A stretch of 64,000 nucleotides of DNA, from contig NZ_SNWA01000002.1 of NCBI RefSeq assembly GCF_004361815.1, positions 3,038,001 to 3,102,000 of the forward strand, in the 5' to 3' direction. Positions 1 through 8,385 of this stretch are shown in pieces (within the stretch, counting starts at the first letter, position 1; every line of letters begins with the position of its first letter). The notes below the pieces were generated by a model, which was not told the DNA's origin, did not search any database, and saw only the letters and a program-made list of their open reading frames with translations. The DNA is from Paraburkholderia sp. BL10I2N1 (GTDB lineage: Bacteria > Pseudomonadota > Gammaproteobacteria > Burkholderiales > Burkholderiaceae). Both the position numbers and the translations under genes were made by a program.

Positions 1-840
1 CACGTCGGACAATGCCGCGACGGCGGCGCACTGCGCGAAATGATTGATATTGAACGGCGTACGAACCCGGTTCATCAGATCGGCGAGTCGCGGGTCGGAC
101 GCGATGCCATATCCAATCCGCAAGCCGGCGAGACCATACGCTTTGGAAAAGGTCCGCAGCACCAGCCACGGCAAGCCGGACGCCGCCAGCAGCGCCAGAC
201 AGTCTGCGTAGCCGGGCGTGGCCGTCGCATACTCGTAGTACGCTTCGTCCCAGAGGACCAGCGTACCAGGCGACACACAGGACAACAGCCGCGTGATTTG
301 CGCCCCGTCCATCGCACAGCCAACCGGATTGGAGGGGTTGCTCACGATCAGCATCCGGGTGCGTGGCGTGAGCGCGGAGCAGAGCGCGTCGATGTCGAAT
401 TCGAAGCCGCGCATGGGAACGGTCCTGACGGTGGCGCCGATGCTCTGCGGGCAGATGACGTGCAGGCCGAACGACGGCACGACGGTGACGACCTCGTCGC
501 CGGGTGCGAGAAACGTGTGCGCTGCCACCGAGAGAAGATCTTCGGAGCCGTTGCCAAAAATGAGTTGTCCAGCACCGACAGAAACGTGTTCTGCAAGCGC
601 TGCCCGCAACGCGCCGCAGGTCGGGTCCGGATAGACCCCCACGCCGTCGACGAGCGCCTGCGCCAGTGCCTCGGTCACGCGTGCGCTCGCGCCGTGCGGG
701 TTTTCGTTGCTGGCGAGTTTGACGACGCGTGTTACACCGAACTGCTCGCGGACATGTCGCGCGGACAAACCCGCGTTATAGGCGGGCAATTGGCGCACTT
801 CGGGGCGAAGCGCGCCAATCAGCGCATCGGTTGGGGTCAT
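1..840 (-). CDS. Histidinol-phosphate aminotransferase-like PLP enzyme (C-terminus cut by window edge)
   Basis: Fold-type I PLP aminotransferase of the HisC-like class. The first 280 residues are present; the family is usually about 360 long, so roughly the last 80 lie outside the window. Visible motifs are NENPHG (residues 45-50), SNPSNPVG (167-174), the WDEAYYEY segment with the cofactor-binding Asp198, and the Schiff-base lysine Lys233 in [12 protein letters not shown]. The ATG overlaps the TGA of the upstream transporter ATPase (ATGA), so the two are translationally coupled. That context suggests it transaminates the amino acid imported by the ABC system rather than serving histidine synthesis. 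The actual substrate is unknown. Confidence 0.88.
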   Translation of the reverse strand, partial: MTPTDALIGALRPEVRQLPAYNAGLSARHVREQFGVTRVVKLASNENPHGASARVTEALAQALVDGVGVYPDPTCGALRAALAEHVSVGAGQLIFGNGSEDLLSVAAHTFLAPGDEVVTVVPSFGLHVICPQSIGATVRTVPMRGFEFDIDALCSALTPRTRMLIVSNPSNPVGCAMDGAQITRLLSCVSPGTLVLWDEAYYEYATATPGYADCLALLAASGLPWLVLRTFSKAYGLAGLRIGYGIASDPRLADLMNRVRTPFNINHFAQCAAVAALSDV

Positions 841-1700
841 GCTGGCTCCGTGTCGTTGTTTCGCGTCCAGAACGCGTTGCGATCAAAGTAGTTTTGCAGG
901 AACTGGCGCAGGCGTGGATTGGCTGCATCATGAAACACCTGTTGTGGCGATCCCTGCACGGCGATGCGTCCCTGATCGATGAACACCACCTTGTCGGCGA
1001 CCTGGGCGGCGAATCCCATTTCATGGGTCACAACAACCATCGTCATGCCGTCGCGCGCGAGCTGCTTCATCACCTGCAACACCTCGCCGACCAGTTCGGG
1101 ATCGAGCGCCGAGGTGGGCTCGTCGAACAGCATGATGTGCGGTTCCATCGCCAGCGCGCGTGCGATGGCGACGCGCTGCTGCTGGCCGCCCGAGAGCTTG
1201 GCCGGGTAAGCGTCGGCCTTGTGCGCGAGACCGACGGTCTCCAGCATCGCCATGCCGCGCCGTTTCGCATCGTCGTGCGACAGGCCGCGCACACGCTTCA
1301 GTGCTTCGATGACGTTGCCGAGCGCGCTCATGTGTGGCCACAGGTTGAACTGCTGGAACACCATGCCGACGTTGCGCCGCACCCGGTTGATCTCGCCCTG
1401 CGACGCCCGCATGCGGCGACCGTTGCGTTCGGTGTAGCCGAGCAGTTCGCCTTCGATCAGCACTTCGCCCCGGTCGTAGGTTTCGAGCGCCGCGACACAG
1501 CGCAGCAACGTGCTTTTCCCGGATCCGGACGGCCCGATGATGCAGACCACTTCGGATTTGTCGATTTCGAGGTCGACACCTCGTAACACTTCAACTTCAC
1601 CGAACCGCTTGCCGAGCTTGCGCACCTCGATCAGAGGCTGACGCGCTGAAGCAGTGGCGTTCGGAGTGGAGGAGATAGGCATATCGGTAATCGCATTCAT
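837..1700 (-). CDS. Polar amino-acid ABC transporter ATP-binding protein (GlnQ/HisP type)
   Basis: Cytoplasmic ATPase of a PAAT-family importer, 287 aa. Walker [10 protein letters not shown] is at residues 56-64, Q-loop glutamine near 116, signature LSGGQQQR at 169-176, Walker B with [12 protein letters not shown] at 189-200, and H-loop His226. The N-terminus has about 20 extra residues rich in Ser/Thr/Ala before the domain, so a downstream start is possible. It follows the second permease gene by 15 bp and overlaps the aminotransferase gene by 4 bp, which places it fourth in a five-gene operon. The specificity of the whole system is set by the binding protein at 3130-3957 and cannot be read from the ATPase. 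Confidence 0.95.
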   Translation of the reverse strand: MNAITDMPISSTPNATASARQPLIEVRKLGKRFGEVEVLRGVDLEIDKSEVVCIIGPSGSGKSTLLRCVAALETYDRGEVLIEGELLGYTERNGRRMRASQGEINRVRRNVGMVFQQFNLWPHMSALGNVIEALKRVRGLSHDDAKRRGMAMLETVGLAHKADAYPAKLSGGQQQRVAIARALAMEPHIMLFDEPTSALDPELVGEVLQVMKQLARDGMTMVVVTHEMGFAAQVADKVVFIDQGRIAVQGSPQQVFHDAANPRLRQFLQNYFDRNAFWTRNNDTEPA

Positions 1701-1715
1701 GGCTGGGGATTCCGG

Positions 1716-2378
1716 TCAGGCGCTAAAGCGGGCAAGACGTGTTTCTGCCCATGCGCCGGCGCGCGCCGTGAGTTCGACGAGGGCGAGATAGCAGACGCAC
1801 AGCACGAGCAGTGTTTCCATAAAGGCGAACGTTGCCGAACCGATACCCGTCAGGACGAACGTGAGTTCCGGAACGGTGACGATCGACAGGACGGCGGTTT
1901 CCTTGCTCAACACGATCGTCAGATTCGTGAGTGCGGGCACGATCAGGACGAGCATCTGCGGAAGCTGGACCCGCCGTACCATATGCCAGCGCGTCAGTCC
2001 AAGGCATTGGGCCGCTTCGAGATGGCCGCGAGGGATCGAGCGGAACCCGGAGCGGAAGGCTTCAGCAAAATAGGCGCTTCCATAGAGACCCAGCCCGATG
2101 ACGCCAGTTGTCATGGGTTCGAGCGTCAGGCCGAATGACGGACCGCCGTAGTAAAGCAGGAAGAGCTGGACGAGAAAGGGCGTGCTGCGGAAAAACTCGA
2201 CATAGGCGCGCAGTACGCCACGGACCAGCGAACCGCTGAACAGTTGCAGGACGGCGATCAGGAAGCCGAGGACCATGCCGATCACCACGCCGGCCGTCCA
2301 TGTGCCGATGGTATTGGCGAGACCGGACAGTATCGGCTGAAGGTTCTGCGTGATGACGGTGAGATCGAACTGTTTCAT
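1716..2378 (-). CDS. Polar amino-acid ABC transporter permease (HisM/GlnP type)
   Basis: Inner-membrane permease of 220 aa with the hydrophobic pattern of about five transmembrane helices. The EAA-type loop that contacts the ATPase is visible as EAAQCLGLTRWHMVRRVQLP in the middle of the protein. It begins 9 bp after the stop of the other permease, with GAGGCC as a possible ribosome binding site, and ends 15 bp before the ATPase. The two permeases of this system presumably form a heterodimer. No unusual feature. Confidence 0.93.
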   Translation of the reverse strand: MKQFDLTVITQNLQPILSGLANTIGTWTAGVVIGMVLGFLIAVLQLFSGSLVRGVLRAYVEFFRSTPFLVQLFLLYYGGPSFGLTLEPMTTGVIGLGLYGSAYFAEAFRSGFRSIPRGHLEAAQCLGLTRWHMVRRVQLPQMLVLIVPALTNLTIVLSKETAVLSIVTVPELTFVLTGIGSATFAFMETLLVLCVCYLALVELTARAGAWAETRLARFSA

Positions 2379-2387
2379 CGTGAGGCC

Positions 2388-3035
2388 TCATGCGTGGAGC
2401 CGGTGTTCGGCCAGATGGGCGAGCGCCGCGAGCGTGCCGTTGATCACGAAATAGATCAGGCCGGCGGCCAGATACGCTTCGAGCGGCCGATAGGTGCCGG
2501 CGGCAATGTTCTGCGCGGTGCGCGTGATTTCAGCAACACCGACTACCGAAATCAGCGACGATGCCTTGATCAGCAGCACCATCTCGTTGGCGAGCGATGG
2601 CAGGGTAAGCCGAAATGCCTGCGGCACCTGGATGCGCCGAAGCATGTCGAATGGCCGGATGCCGAGCATGCGTGCGGCCTCGATCTGTCCATGCGCAATG
2701 CCCAGAAAGCCGCCGCGCAGGATTTCCGCGATATATGCAGCGGAACAAAGCGACACCGCGCTAATGGCCGCGACAAGCGGCGGCACGTTGATGCCCACGA
2801 ACGGCAGAAGGTAGTACACGAGCAGCAGTTGCACGAGCAGCGGCACGCCGCGGAAAAAGAACACGTACGCGCTTCCGGATGCGCGTAGGGTTCGACGGGC
2901 GGAGAGGCGCGCGGCGCAGACGGCGAGTGCCACAAAGAAACCGATCACGAGGCCGGTCAGCGAGATACCCACTGTCGCAGTTGCCGCCTGGAGCAACAGG
3001 GGGAATGCGTGCGCAAACACAGTCGGACTGAACAT
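2388..3035 (-). CDS. Polar amino-acid ABC transporter permease (HisQ type)
   Basis: Inner-membrane permease of 215 aa and partner of the 1716-2378 gene. The EAA loop reads EAARMLGIRPFDMLRRIQVP. The N-terminal residues form a hydrophobic segment, and further helices follow the PAAT permease pattern. No convincing Shine-Dalgarno is seen directly before the ATG. The gene lies 94 bp after the binding-protein gene, and that gap holds a strong stem-loop (3073-3112), so its expression may be lower than that of the binding protein. Confidence 0.93.
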   Translation of the reverse strand: MFSPTVFAHAFPLLLQAATATVGISLTGLVIGFFVALAVCAARLSARRTLRASGSAYVFFFRGVPLLVQLLLVYYLLPFVGINVPPLVAAISAVSLCSAAYIAEILRGGFLGIAHGQIEAARMLGIRPFDMLRRIQVPQAFRLTLPSLANEMVLLIKASSLISVVGVAEITRTAQNIAAGTYRPLEAYLAAGLIYFVINGTLAALAHLAEHRLHA

Positions 3036-3072
3036 GGTCGAGAGCGTCGAAGAGAGGGGGGCGGTGAGGCAG

Positions 3073-3112
3073 ACCGGACGTGTGGGCTATCGAGCCGCCG
3101 CATACGTCCGGT
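3073..3112 (-). promoter_or_regulatory. Intercistronic stem-loop after the binding-protein gene
   Basis: ACCGGACGT at 3073-3081 pairs perfectly with ACGTCCGGT at 3104-3112, and a second short stem GGCT/AGCC (3085-3088/3093-3096) lies inside the loop. There is no T-run typical of a full terminator. In this position, between a binding-protein gene and the first permease gene, such hairpins usually protect the upstream mRNA or partly terminate transcription. Confidence 0.6.
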
Positions 3113-3129
3113 GAACAGTGCAGGCTCGC

Positions 3130-3957
3130 TCAATAGTTCGGTGCGGGCTGTGTGGTGGGGGTATCCATCGCCACGCCAAGCCACTTCTTCTGCAGGGCGG
3201 CGAGGCGTCCGTCGTTGTGCATTTTCACGAGCGCAGCGTCGAATGCGTCAAGAAGCGATTTGCTGTCTGCATCCTTACGCATGCAGTAGGCGTAATAGAC
3301 CTTCGCTCCGAACGCTGGTTGCACGACGGTGAACGTGTCGGGACGCTCTTTCGCGACATAGGCGATATTGGTCACCGAGTTCGCGACGGCGACAATGCGA
3401 CCCGCGGCGAGATCGGAGTAAGCCTGATTGAAGTCGACGTACTCGCGGATTTCCGGCGGCTTCGGCAGCGTGGCAGCCCAGCTTTTCAGCTGCTCGTACT
3501 GCGCGGTGCTCTTGCCCGCGCCGACCGTCTTGCCGGCGATATCCGACGCCTGCTTGACGGAGTTGTCGCCGGTGCGCTTGAGCAGGGCGTCGGTTGCATC
3601 AGCGATCGGGAGGGTATAGGCATAGCGGTCCATGCGCGCCTTCGTGACCGTCAACGGACCGCCGACCATATCGAATTTTTTTGCTTCCAGACCGGGAAGC
3701 ACGCTCGGCCACGGCAGGTCGATGAAGCGCACCTTCACGCCGAGTTCCTTGCCGACTTCGGCAAACAGGTCCTTGTTGAACCCGGCTTGCTGGCCGTTAT
3801 CGAGGAAGTCGAACGGCGCAAACTGCATCTCCGTGCCGACCACCAGCTCGCCGGCCTTCCTGACGTTCGCCAACTGGTCGTCCGCGTGGGCGCACAGGCT
3901 CGCCGCGCACAATGCCAGCGTTAATGCACCGCTCTTCCAGCCTGAAAACATGTTCAT
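3130..3957 (-). CDS. Periplasmic polar amino-acid binding protein (SBP family 3)
   Basis: Periplasmic solute receptor of the ABC importer, 275 aa. A typical signal peptide ends near ALCAASLCAHA (about residue 25). The mature protein begins with the family pattern ADDQLANVRKAGELVVGTEM, and the later region FDMVGGPLTVTKARMDRYAYT matches the ligand-contact segment of family 3 receptors. The ATG at 3957 is supported by AGGAGAA five bases upstream. It is the promoter-proximal gene of the operon; two palindromic operators lie 65 and 141 bp upstream. The ligand is unknown. The coupled aminotransferase and the nearby glutamine synthetase suggest an amino acid used as a nitrogen source. Confidence 0.94.
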   Translation of the reverse strand: MNMFSGWKSGALTLALCAASLCAHADDQLANVRKAGELVVGTEMQFAPFDFLDNGQQAGFNKDLFAEVGKELGVKVRFIDLPWPSVLPGLEAKKFDMVGGPLTVTKARMDRYAYTLPIADATDALLKRTGDNSVKQASDIAGKTVGAGKSTAQYEQLKSWAATLPKPPEIREYVDFNQAYSDLAAGRIVAVANSVTNIAYVAKERPDTFTVVQPAFGAKVYYAYCMRKDADSKSLLDAFDAALVKMHNDGRLAALQKKWLGVAMDTPTTQPAPNY

Positions 3958-4021
3958 GCAATTCTCCTGGGAATAGAAAGACTCTGTGGGGTCGTACCGC
4001 CTGGTCCGGTCAGTGCGATGT

Positions 4022-4035
4022 GCAGTATATACCGC
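4022..4035. promoter_or_regulatory. Proximal operator-like palindrome, copy 1
   Basis: GCAGTATATACCGC matches the perfect palindrome at 4098-4111 at 13 of 14 positions. It lies about 65 bp upstream of the binding-protein start. The shape (GGTATATACC core) resembles operators of GntR-family repressors, but no such gene lies in the window next to it. Confidence 0.55.
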
Positions 4036-4097
4036 GATTTTTACCGAAAGGCCTGATTTGCTGGCATCGTTTACCCGTTATTGCAGGTTTATATATT

Positions 4098-4111
4098 GCG
4101 GTATATACCGC
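4098..4111. promoter_or_regulatory. Distal operator-like palindrome, copy 2 (perfect)
   Basis: GCGGTATATACCGC is a perfect 14-bp palindrome. Its centre is 76 bp from that of copy 1, close to seven helical turns, a spacing that would allow cooperative or looped binding by one regulator. Confidence 0.6.
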
Positions 4112-4380
4112 GTGCCAGATCGGACGGATCTTTTCCGGGAGAGCTTTCAAATCCATTTCGAATACTTCATTGACAGAACGGCCTTCGAACGTTGCTTCGC
4201 TCTGAAGGATGCGGCTAGCTCAAGACTACGTGTCGAGCCGCCACCTCCACGTCCGGGGCGGGCCTCGGTTTTCCAGACGGCGCCCAGGTTCTGTCGTGGC
4301 AGCAGGTCGTCACCGAGGCACTGGATGTCGTGTCACATGGCTTTGCTATACGGAAGAACCCACCCACGCAGGAGAGCAAC

Positions 4381-4665
4381 TTGACGACGGCAACCCCCGC
4401 TTTGCGCGCTACAACCGCTGCGAGACATCCGCTAGAGCATCTTTTCGTGGACTTTGGGGAGCACTCGGCGGACAAGGCGCTCATCGCGCTGACAGACGCA
4501 GTGCGTGCCGGGCAGCGCGATATGAACGCATACGACTGGATTACACGGGTTCTCCCGGGCGCGACGCTTAAGCCAGCCCTGGCGTTCGGCACGGTCGGCG
4601 AGCTGTATCGGTCATATACCCGGCCTGCTGAGTTTGGCCGGTTGAAGTCAGTCTGGCGTGCGTGA
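4381..4665 (+). CDS. Small hypothetical protein (94 aa, TTG start)
   Basis: I do not recognise this protein. A TTG at 4381 is preceded by AGGAGAG at good spacing and opens a 94-residue frame. The sequence contains HLFVDFGEHSADKALIALTD and a conserved-looking tail TVGELYRSYTRPAEFGRL. It is soluble in appearance, with no signal peptide or membrane segment. It is read in the same direction as the next small gene and the glutamine synthetase. An alternative longer frame from an ATG at 4330 has no good ribosome binding site. It could also be non-coding. Confidence 0.42.
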   Translation: MTTATPALRATTAARHPLEHLFVDFGEHSADKALIALTDAVRAGQRDMNAYDWITRVLPGATLKPALAFGTVGELYRSYTRPAEFGRLKSVWRA

Positions 4666-4831
4666 AGATGAATCTAAGGCCATCCTCAGGAAAAGCCTGC
4701 AAACAACCCGCAGCACCCGGCGCCATTGCCTAAAATCAAGTTACGCGAAGAACGGCTCCGGCGACACGCGGGCATTTGCGTGTGCGGCGCCGCCAGCGTC
4801 TTAATCCCGACACACTTCCTGGGAGGTCACG

Positions 4832-5035
4832 ATGAAAACAGACGACAGCGGCGACGTGCGCGCTTTCGTGCAAACCGCTGAGCAGGCTGGCGCCCATGTG
4901 TGGGTCATCACGCTGGTCGACTTCAGCGCCCAAAAGGTCAAGCGCTCGCTCGTTTCGGACGAGTCGTATACCACGCGCGCCGCTGCGCAGGATGCTGGCG
5001 AAGCCCATCTGAAAGCCCTCGCGGAAGACCGCTAG
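4832..5035 (+). CDS. Small hypothetical protein (67 aa) upstream of glutamine synthetase
   Basis: Unrecognised soluble protein of 67 aa. The ATG is preceded by GGGAGGT with 5-base spacing. The sequence ends RAAAQDAGEAHLKALAEDR, an amphipathic helix, and the middle WVITLVDFSAQKVKRSLVSD looks like beta strands, so a small alpha/beta fold is likely. It precedes the glutamine synthetase gene by 80 bp on the same strand and may share its promoter. No function can be assigned. Confidence 0.6.
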   Translation: MKTDDSGDVRAFVQTAEQAGAHVWVITLVDFSAQKVKRSLVSDESYTTRAAAQDAGEAHLKALAEDR

Positions 5036-5115
5036 CTGCACTCAGGTATGCCGTTGTCGTTCGTGCACGTACGAGGGTTGGATCAAGCTCAAGGAGCCGG
5101 AAGAGGAGAGTGTCC

Positions 5116-6621
5116 ATGGCCAGTACTCAAGGCGCTTCCGGATCGCCTTTCGCTGTATCCGTCGAAGCAGGCAGCTACGGCGTCACGCGACCGGCAAGTG
5201 CGAGCGATGTGATCGACCTGCTGCGGAAACACGCTATCCAGATCGTCGATCTGAAGTTCACCGATTTGCCCGGCCTGTGGCAGCACTTCTCGATCACGCT
5301 CCCTGAGGTCCACGAAGACCTGTTCAGCGCCGGGATCGGTTTTGACGGCTCGTCGATCCGAGGCTTTCAGGAGATCCACGAGTCCGACATGTTGCTGAGA
5401 CCCGACCCGGCGACTGCTTTCGTCGATCCCGTTTGCGATACGCCGACCCTGTCGATCATCTGCGATGTGGTCGATCCGGTGCTGCAGCAACCGTATTCGC
5501 GTGATCCGCGCTTCGTTGCGAAAAAAGCCGAGAACTATCTGCGCCAGACGGGTATCGCGACGACCTGTTACGTCGGGCCCGAACTGGAATTTTTTATCTT
5601 CGACTCGATCCGCTTCGGGCAGGATCAGCACTGCGGCTACTACTACGTAGAGTCGGCCGAGGGCGACTGGAACACCGGTCGCGACGAGGGCGCGTATGGC
5701 GGCGGCAATCTCGGCTACAAGCAGCGCTATAAGGAGGGCTATTTCCCGGTGCCGCCACACGACACGCTCCAGGAGATCCGCTCGCAGATCGCGCTGACGT
5801 TGCAGCAGGCGGGGGTGCAGGTCGAAGTGCATCACCACGAGGTGGCGACCGCCGGCCAGAACGAGATCGACATGCGTTTCACTACGCTCACGCGCATGGC
5901 CGACAACGTGATGATCTACAAATACGTTTGCAAAAACGTCGCGCGCCGGCACGGGAAGGTTGCAACCTTTATGCCGAAGCCATTGTTTGCCGACAACGCG
6001 AGCGGCATGCACTGCCACCAGAGCCTGTGGAAAGACGGACTGAATCTCTTTTACGACGCAAATGGCTGGGCGCTGACTTCGGAATTGTGCCGCTGGTACA
6101 TAGGCGGCCTGCTGCAACACGCACCCGCGTTGATGGCTTTCTGCGCACCGACGACGAATTCGTACAAGCGTCTGGTGCCGGGGTATGAGGCACCCGTCAA
6201 TCTGGCGATGTCGCAGCGCAACCGTTCGGCCGCGGCACGCATCCCGATGTATTCGGACTCGCCGAACGCACGACGCGTCGAATTCCGCTGTCCGGACCCG
6301 TCGGCCAATGCTTACCTCGCCTTTGCCGCGATGCTGATGGCCGGCCTCGACGGCATTGAAAACAAAATCGATCCTGGCGACCCGCTCGACCGGAACATCT
6401 ACGACCTCCCGCCCGAAGAAGCCAGCAATATACGGCAGGTGCCTGGCTCACTCGACGCGGCGCTCGCGGCGCTCGAAGCCGACAACGCGTTTCTGCGCAA
6501 AGGCGATGTATTCACCGACGACGTGATCGCGACATGGCTCGAATACAAGCGCAAACGCGAAATCGACAGCATCAAGCTGCGTCCGCATCCATGGGAGTTT
6601 TACCTGTACTTCGATACTTAG
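5116..6621 (+). CDS. glnA: Type I glutamine synthetase (paralogue)
   Basis: ATP-dependent glutamate-ammonia ligase, 501 aa, of the dodecameric GSI class. The signature FDGSSIRGF is at residues 76-84, a GPELEFFIFD metal-binding strand follows, then the NEIDMRF and KPLFADNASGMHCHQSLW active-site stretches. The adenylylation tyrosine is present as Tyr429 in NIYDLPPEE, so control by the GlnE-type modification is expected. The ATG at 5116 is chosen because AAGAGGAGAG sits before it and family homology begins soon after. An in-frame upstream extension to 4900 has no family similarity. It has a longer N-terminus than the standard enzyme (about 470 aa). Its place beside amino-acid transport and hydroxyproline genes suggests a specialised copy. 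Confidence 0.93.
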   Translation: MASTQGASGSPFAVSVEAGSYGVTRPASASDVIDLLRKHAIQIVDLKFTDLPGLWQHFSITLPEVHEDLFSAGIGFDGSSIRGFQEIHESDMLLRPDPATAFVDPVCDTPTLSIICDVVDPVLQQPYSRDPRFVAKKAENYLRQTGIATTCYVGPELEFFIFDSIRFGQDQHCGYYYVESAEGDWNTGRDEGAYGGGNLGYKQRYKEGYFPVPPHDTLQEIRSQIALTLQQAGVQVEVHHHEVATAGQNEIDMRFTTLTRMADNVMIYKYVCKNVARRHGKVATFMPKPLFADNASGMHCHQSLWKDGLNLFYDANGWALTSELCRWYIGGLLQHAPALMAFCAPTTNSYKRLVPGYEAPVNLAMSQRNRSAAARIPMYSDSPNARRVEFRCPDPSANAYLAFAAMLMAGLDGIENKIDPGDPLDRNIYDLPPEEASNIRQVPGSLDAALAALEADNAFLRKGDVFTDDVIATWLEYKRKREIDSIKLRPHPWEFYLYFDT

Positions 6622-6712
6622 GCACGGGAGCCTGACATGACCACTGCCCGCAGACTTTATGTCGAGCAGCGTGGCTTGAACGAAGAGATCGGGAATGGCG
6701 AAGGAGAGTGCC

Positions 6713-6952
6713 ATGACGGAATGTACTGTTTTTGAAGAGAGTGGCTACGTCGGACATTGCACGGTGTTTGAGTCATCGCCGGGGCAGTGGGAGGCATCCG
6801 TGCTGTTCGAGCTCAAGAGCGATCTCGCCAGGACATTCGTGCAGGTCATGAGGCACAAGATTCCCCAGAAATTCGCCAGTCGCGACGACGCCATGCAGAC
6901 CGCCGTCACGTATGCCATTGAGCGTGCCAGGAATGGTGACGTCGGGCTGTAG
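6713..6952 (+). CDS. Small hypothetical protein (79 aa)
   Basis: Unrecognised protein downstream of glutamine synthetase on the same strand. The ATG at 6713 has a strong AAGGAGAG five bases upstream; an in-frame ATG at 6695 is much weaker, so the shorter form is preferred. The sequence contains GHCTVFESSPGQWEASVLFE, suggesting beta strands, followed by a helix DDAMQTAVTYAIERAR. The layout resembles the small protein at 4832-5035 in size and in its C-terminal helix, but I cannot show homology by eye. Confidence 0.55.
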   Translation: MTECTVFEESGYVGHCTVFESSPGQWEASVLFELKSDLARTFVQVMRHKIPQKFASRDDAMQTAVTYAIERARNGDVGL

Positions 6953-7121
6953 GTTCGTCTGCTACGCCTCGCAGGGGATCGGAGACAGTGACCGGGCCAG
7001 CATCAGTGGGTGCTGTTGGAAAAGCACGAGGCCGCGCGAGTGGCCGTCCTGTTGAAATAGCGACAGGCAGCGGCCGCGCCGAAACGCGGTTGCTGCGCTG
7101 TCTGAGTCTCGCGCCTCTGAC

Positions 7122-8027
7122 CTAGAGTTTGGGCGGCACCGGGCGCGTTTCGATCGAGCGGCGGATCAACGCTTCGACAGCCTTGCGCTCGTCGCCCGCG
7201 AGCGGCAGGCGTGGCGGACGCACGGGCTCAGTGCCGAGTCCGACGATCGCTTCAGCAAGCTTGATGTTCTGCACGAGCTTTGCCGATACATCCAATGCAA
7301 GCAACGGCGCAAACCATCGGTAGATTGCGCGCGCTTCTTCAATCCGTCCGGCTTTGAGCAACTTGTAGATCGCGACGGTTTCATGCGGAAACGCGCACAC
7401 AAGTCCTGCTACCCAACCGTGCGCGCCCATCAGAATGGCTTCCATCGCGAGGTTATCGACACCGCACAGGATCGCGAAGCGGTCGCCCACGACATTGATC
7501 AGGTCAGTCACGCGCCGCACATCGCCGCACGACTCCTTGATCGCGACGATTTTCTTTTCGTCGGCGATTTCGGCGAACATCTCCGGTGTCATGTCGACGC
7601 CGTAAGCGAGCGGATTGTTGTAGATCATCAGCGGCAGCGCGCTGGCGTTAGCGACCATGCGGAAGTGATTCAGCGTCTCGCGTCGATCCGACAGGTAGCG
7701 CAGGCCCGGCAGCACCATATAGCCAGCCGCGCCGCGCTTCACGCCAGCCTCCGCCTGACGGCAGGCGTCGAGCGTGCTGTTTTCCGCAATCGTCAGCAGT
7801 ACCGGCACACGGCCACGCGACGCGTCGACGGCGATGTCCAGCACGTCCAGCTTTTCATCGAGCGACAGCGTGGATGCTTCGCCGAGCGAGCCGCACACGA
7901 TGATCCCGTCGACACCCGCATCGATCTGCGCCTCGATGTTCTTTTTCGTCCATGTGTGATCTATGCTGAAATCCGCGTTGAACTTGGTGGTGACTGCGGG
8001 CCAGACGCCTTCCCAGATATGCGCCAC
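7122..8027 (-). CDS. lhpC: Delta1-pyrroline-4-hydroxy-2-carboxylate deaminase (DapA/NAL superfamily)
   Basis: TIM-barrel Schiff-base enzyme of 301 aa. Family landmarks are GSLGE (residues 46-50), the catalytic tyrosine Tyr136 in MIYNNP, and the Schiff-base Lys164 in VAIKESCGD. In hydroxyproline catabolism this family deaminates and dehydrates the imine made from cis-4-hydroxy-D-proline to 2-oxoglutarate semialdehyde. The call rests on the neighbours: it is divergent from the 4-hydroxyproline epimerase and dehydrogenase genes. By itself it could be another dihydrodipicolinate synthase relative. The start codon is GTG, preceded by AGGAGAG. Its final residues RPVPPKL are unusual but not diagnostic. 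Confidence 0.82.
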   Translation of the reverse strand: MAHIWEGVWPAVTTKFNADFSIDHTWTKKNIEAQIDAGVDGIIVCGSLGEASTLSLDEKLDVLDIAVDASRGRVPVLLTIAENSTLDACRQAEAGVKRGAAGYMVLPGLRYLSDRRETLNHFRMVANASALPLMIYNNPLAYGVDMTPEMFAEIADEKKIVAIKESCGDVRRVTDLINVVGDRFAILCGVDNLAMEAILMGAHGWVAGLVCAFPHETVAIYKLLKAGRIEEARAIYRWFAPLLALDVSAKLVQNIKLAEAIVGLGTEPVRPPRLPLAGDERKAVEALIRRSIETRPVPPKL

Positions 8028-8385
8028 GATTGCTCTCCTGAGTGTGATGAATTGAACGCAGTTTAAGCAGGTATAAATCCCCCGTCTTGCGCGTTTAGCG
8101 CGTGCCGGATGACGATTTCGGCACAGCGGCCAGGCGCGAAAACGCCAGTAGGTATGCTGACGTGCCGTACTGAGTCAGATGTTGCCGGTGCGAAGCTGAC
8201 AGATGGCGAGCAACGCGCATCGCGTCCCCAACATGGCAGGAATGCGTGCTGCCAGATGACGTTATCGACATAGTGGGAAAGGCATGCAAGGTTCGCGGTG
8301 TATTCAGATTGATTATGCTGAAATCGTCACAATCCGCGCGCAATGTCACCAAGACTCATATCAGCCGCGTTTCTAACATGGCGGC
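8028..8385. other. Divergent promoter region of the hydroxyproline genes
   Basis: 358 bp between the divergent deaminase and epimerase genes, with no credible coding frame. It should contain both promoters and the binding sites of the PAS-AraC regulator at 12146-12913. I can see short GC-rich dyads near 8090-8125 but no sequence I would call an operator with confidence. Confidence 0.5.

Larger units (their letters stand above)
3958..4380. other. Intergenic control region between the amino-acid transporter and the small-ORF/glnA group
   Basis: No convincing gene was found here. Reading frames on both strands are short and lack ribosome binding sites. The half nearest the transporter carries the two palindromes described separately. 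The remainder (about 4112-4370) shows no repeat or structure I can name. Confidence 0.5.

Noticed and set aside
40..891. 283-residue plus-strand open frame at the window start
   Set aside because: Lies opposite the aminotransferase, whose PLP motifs are intact on the minus strand.
6637..6735. 32-residue open frame between glutamine synthetase and the 79-aa gene
   Set aside because: Very short, weak ribosome binding site, and it overlaps the strong start region of the next gene.
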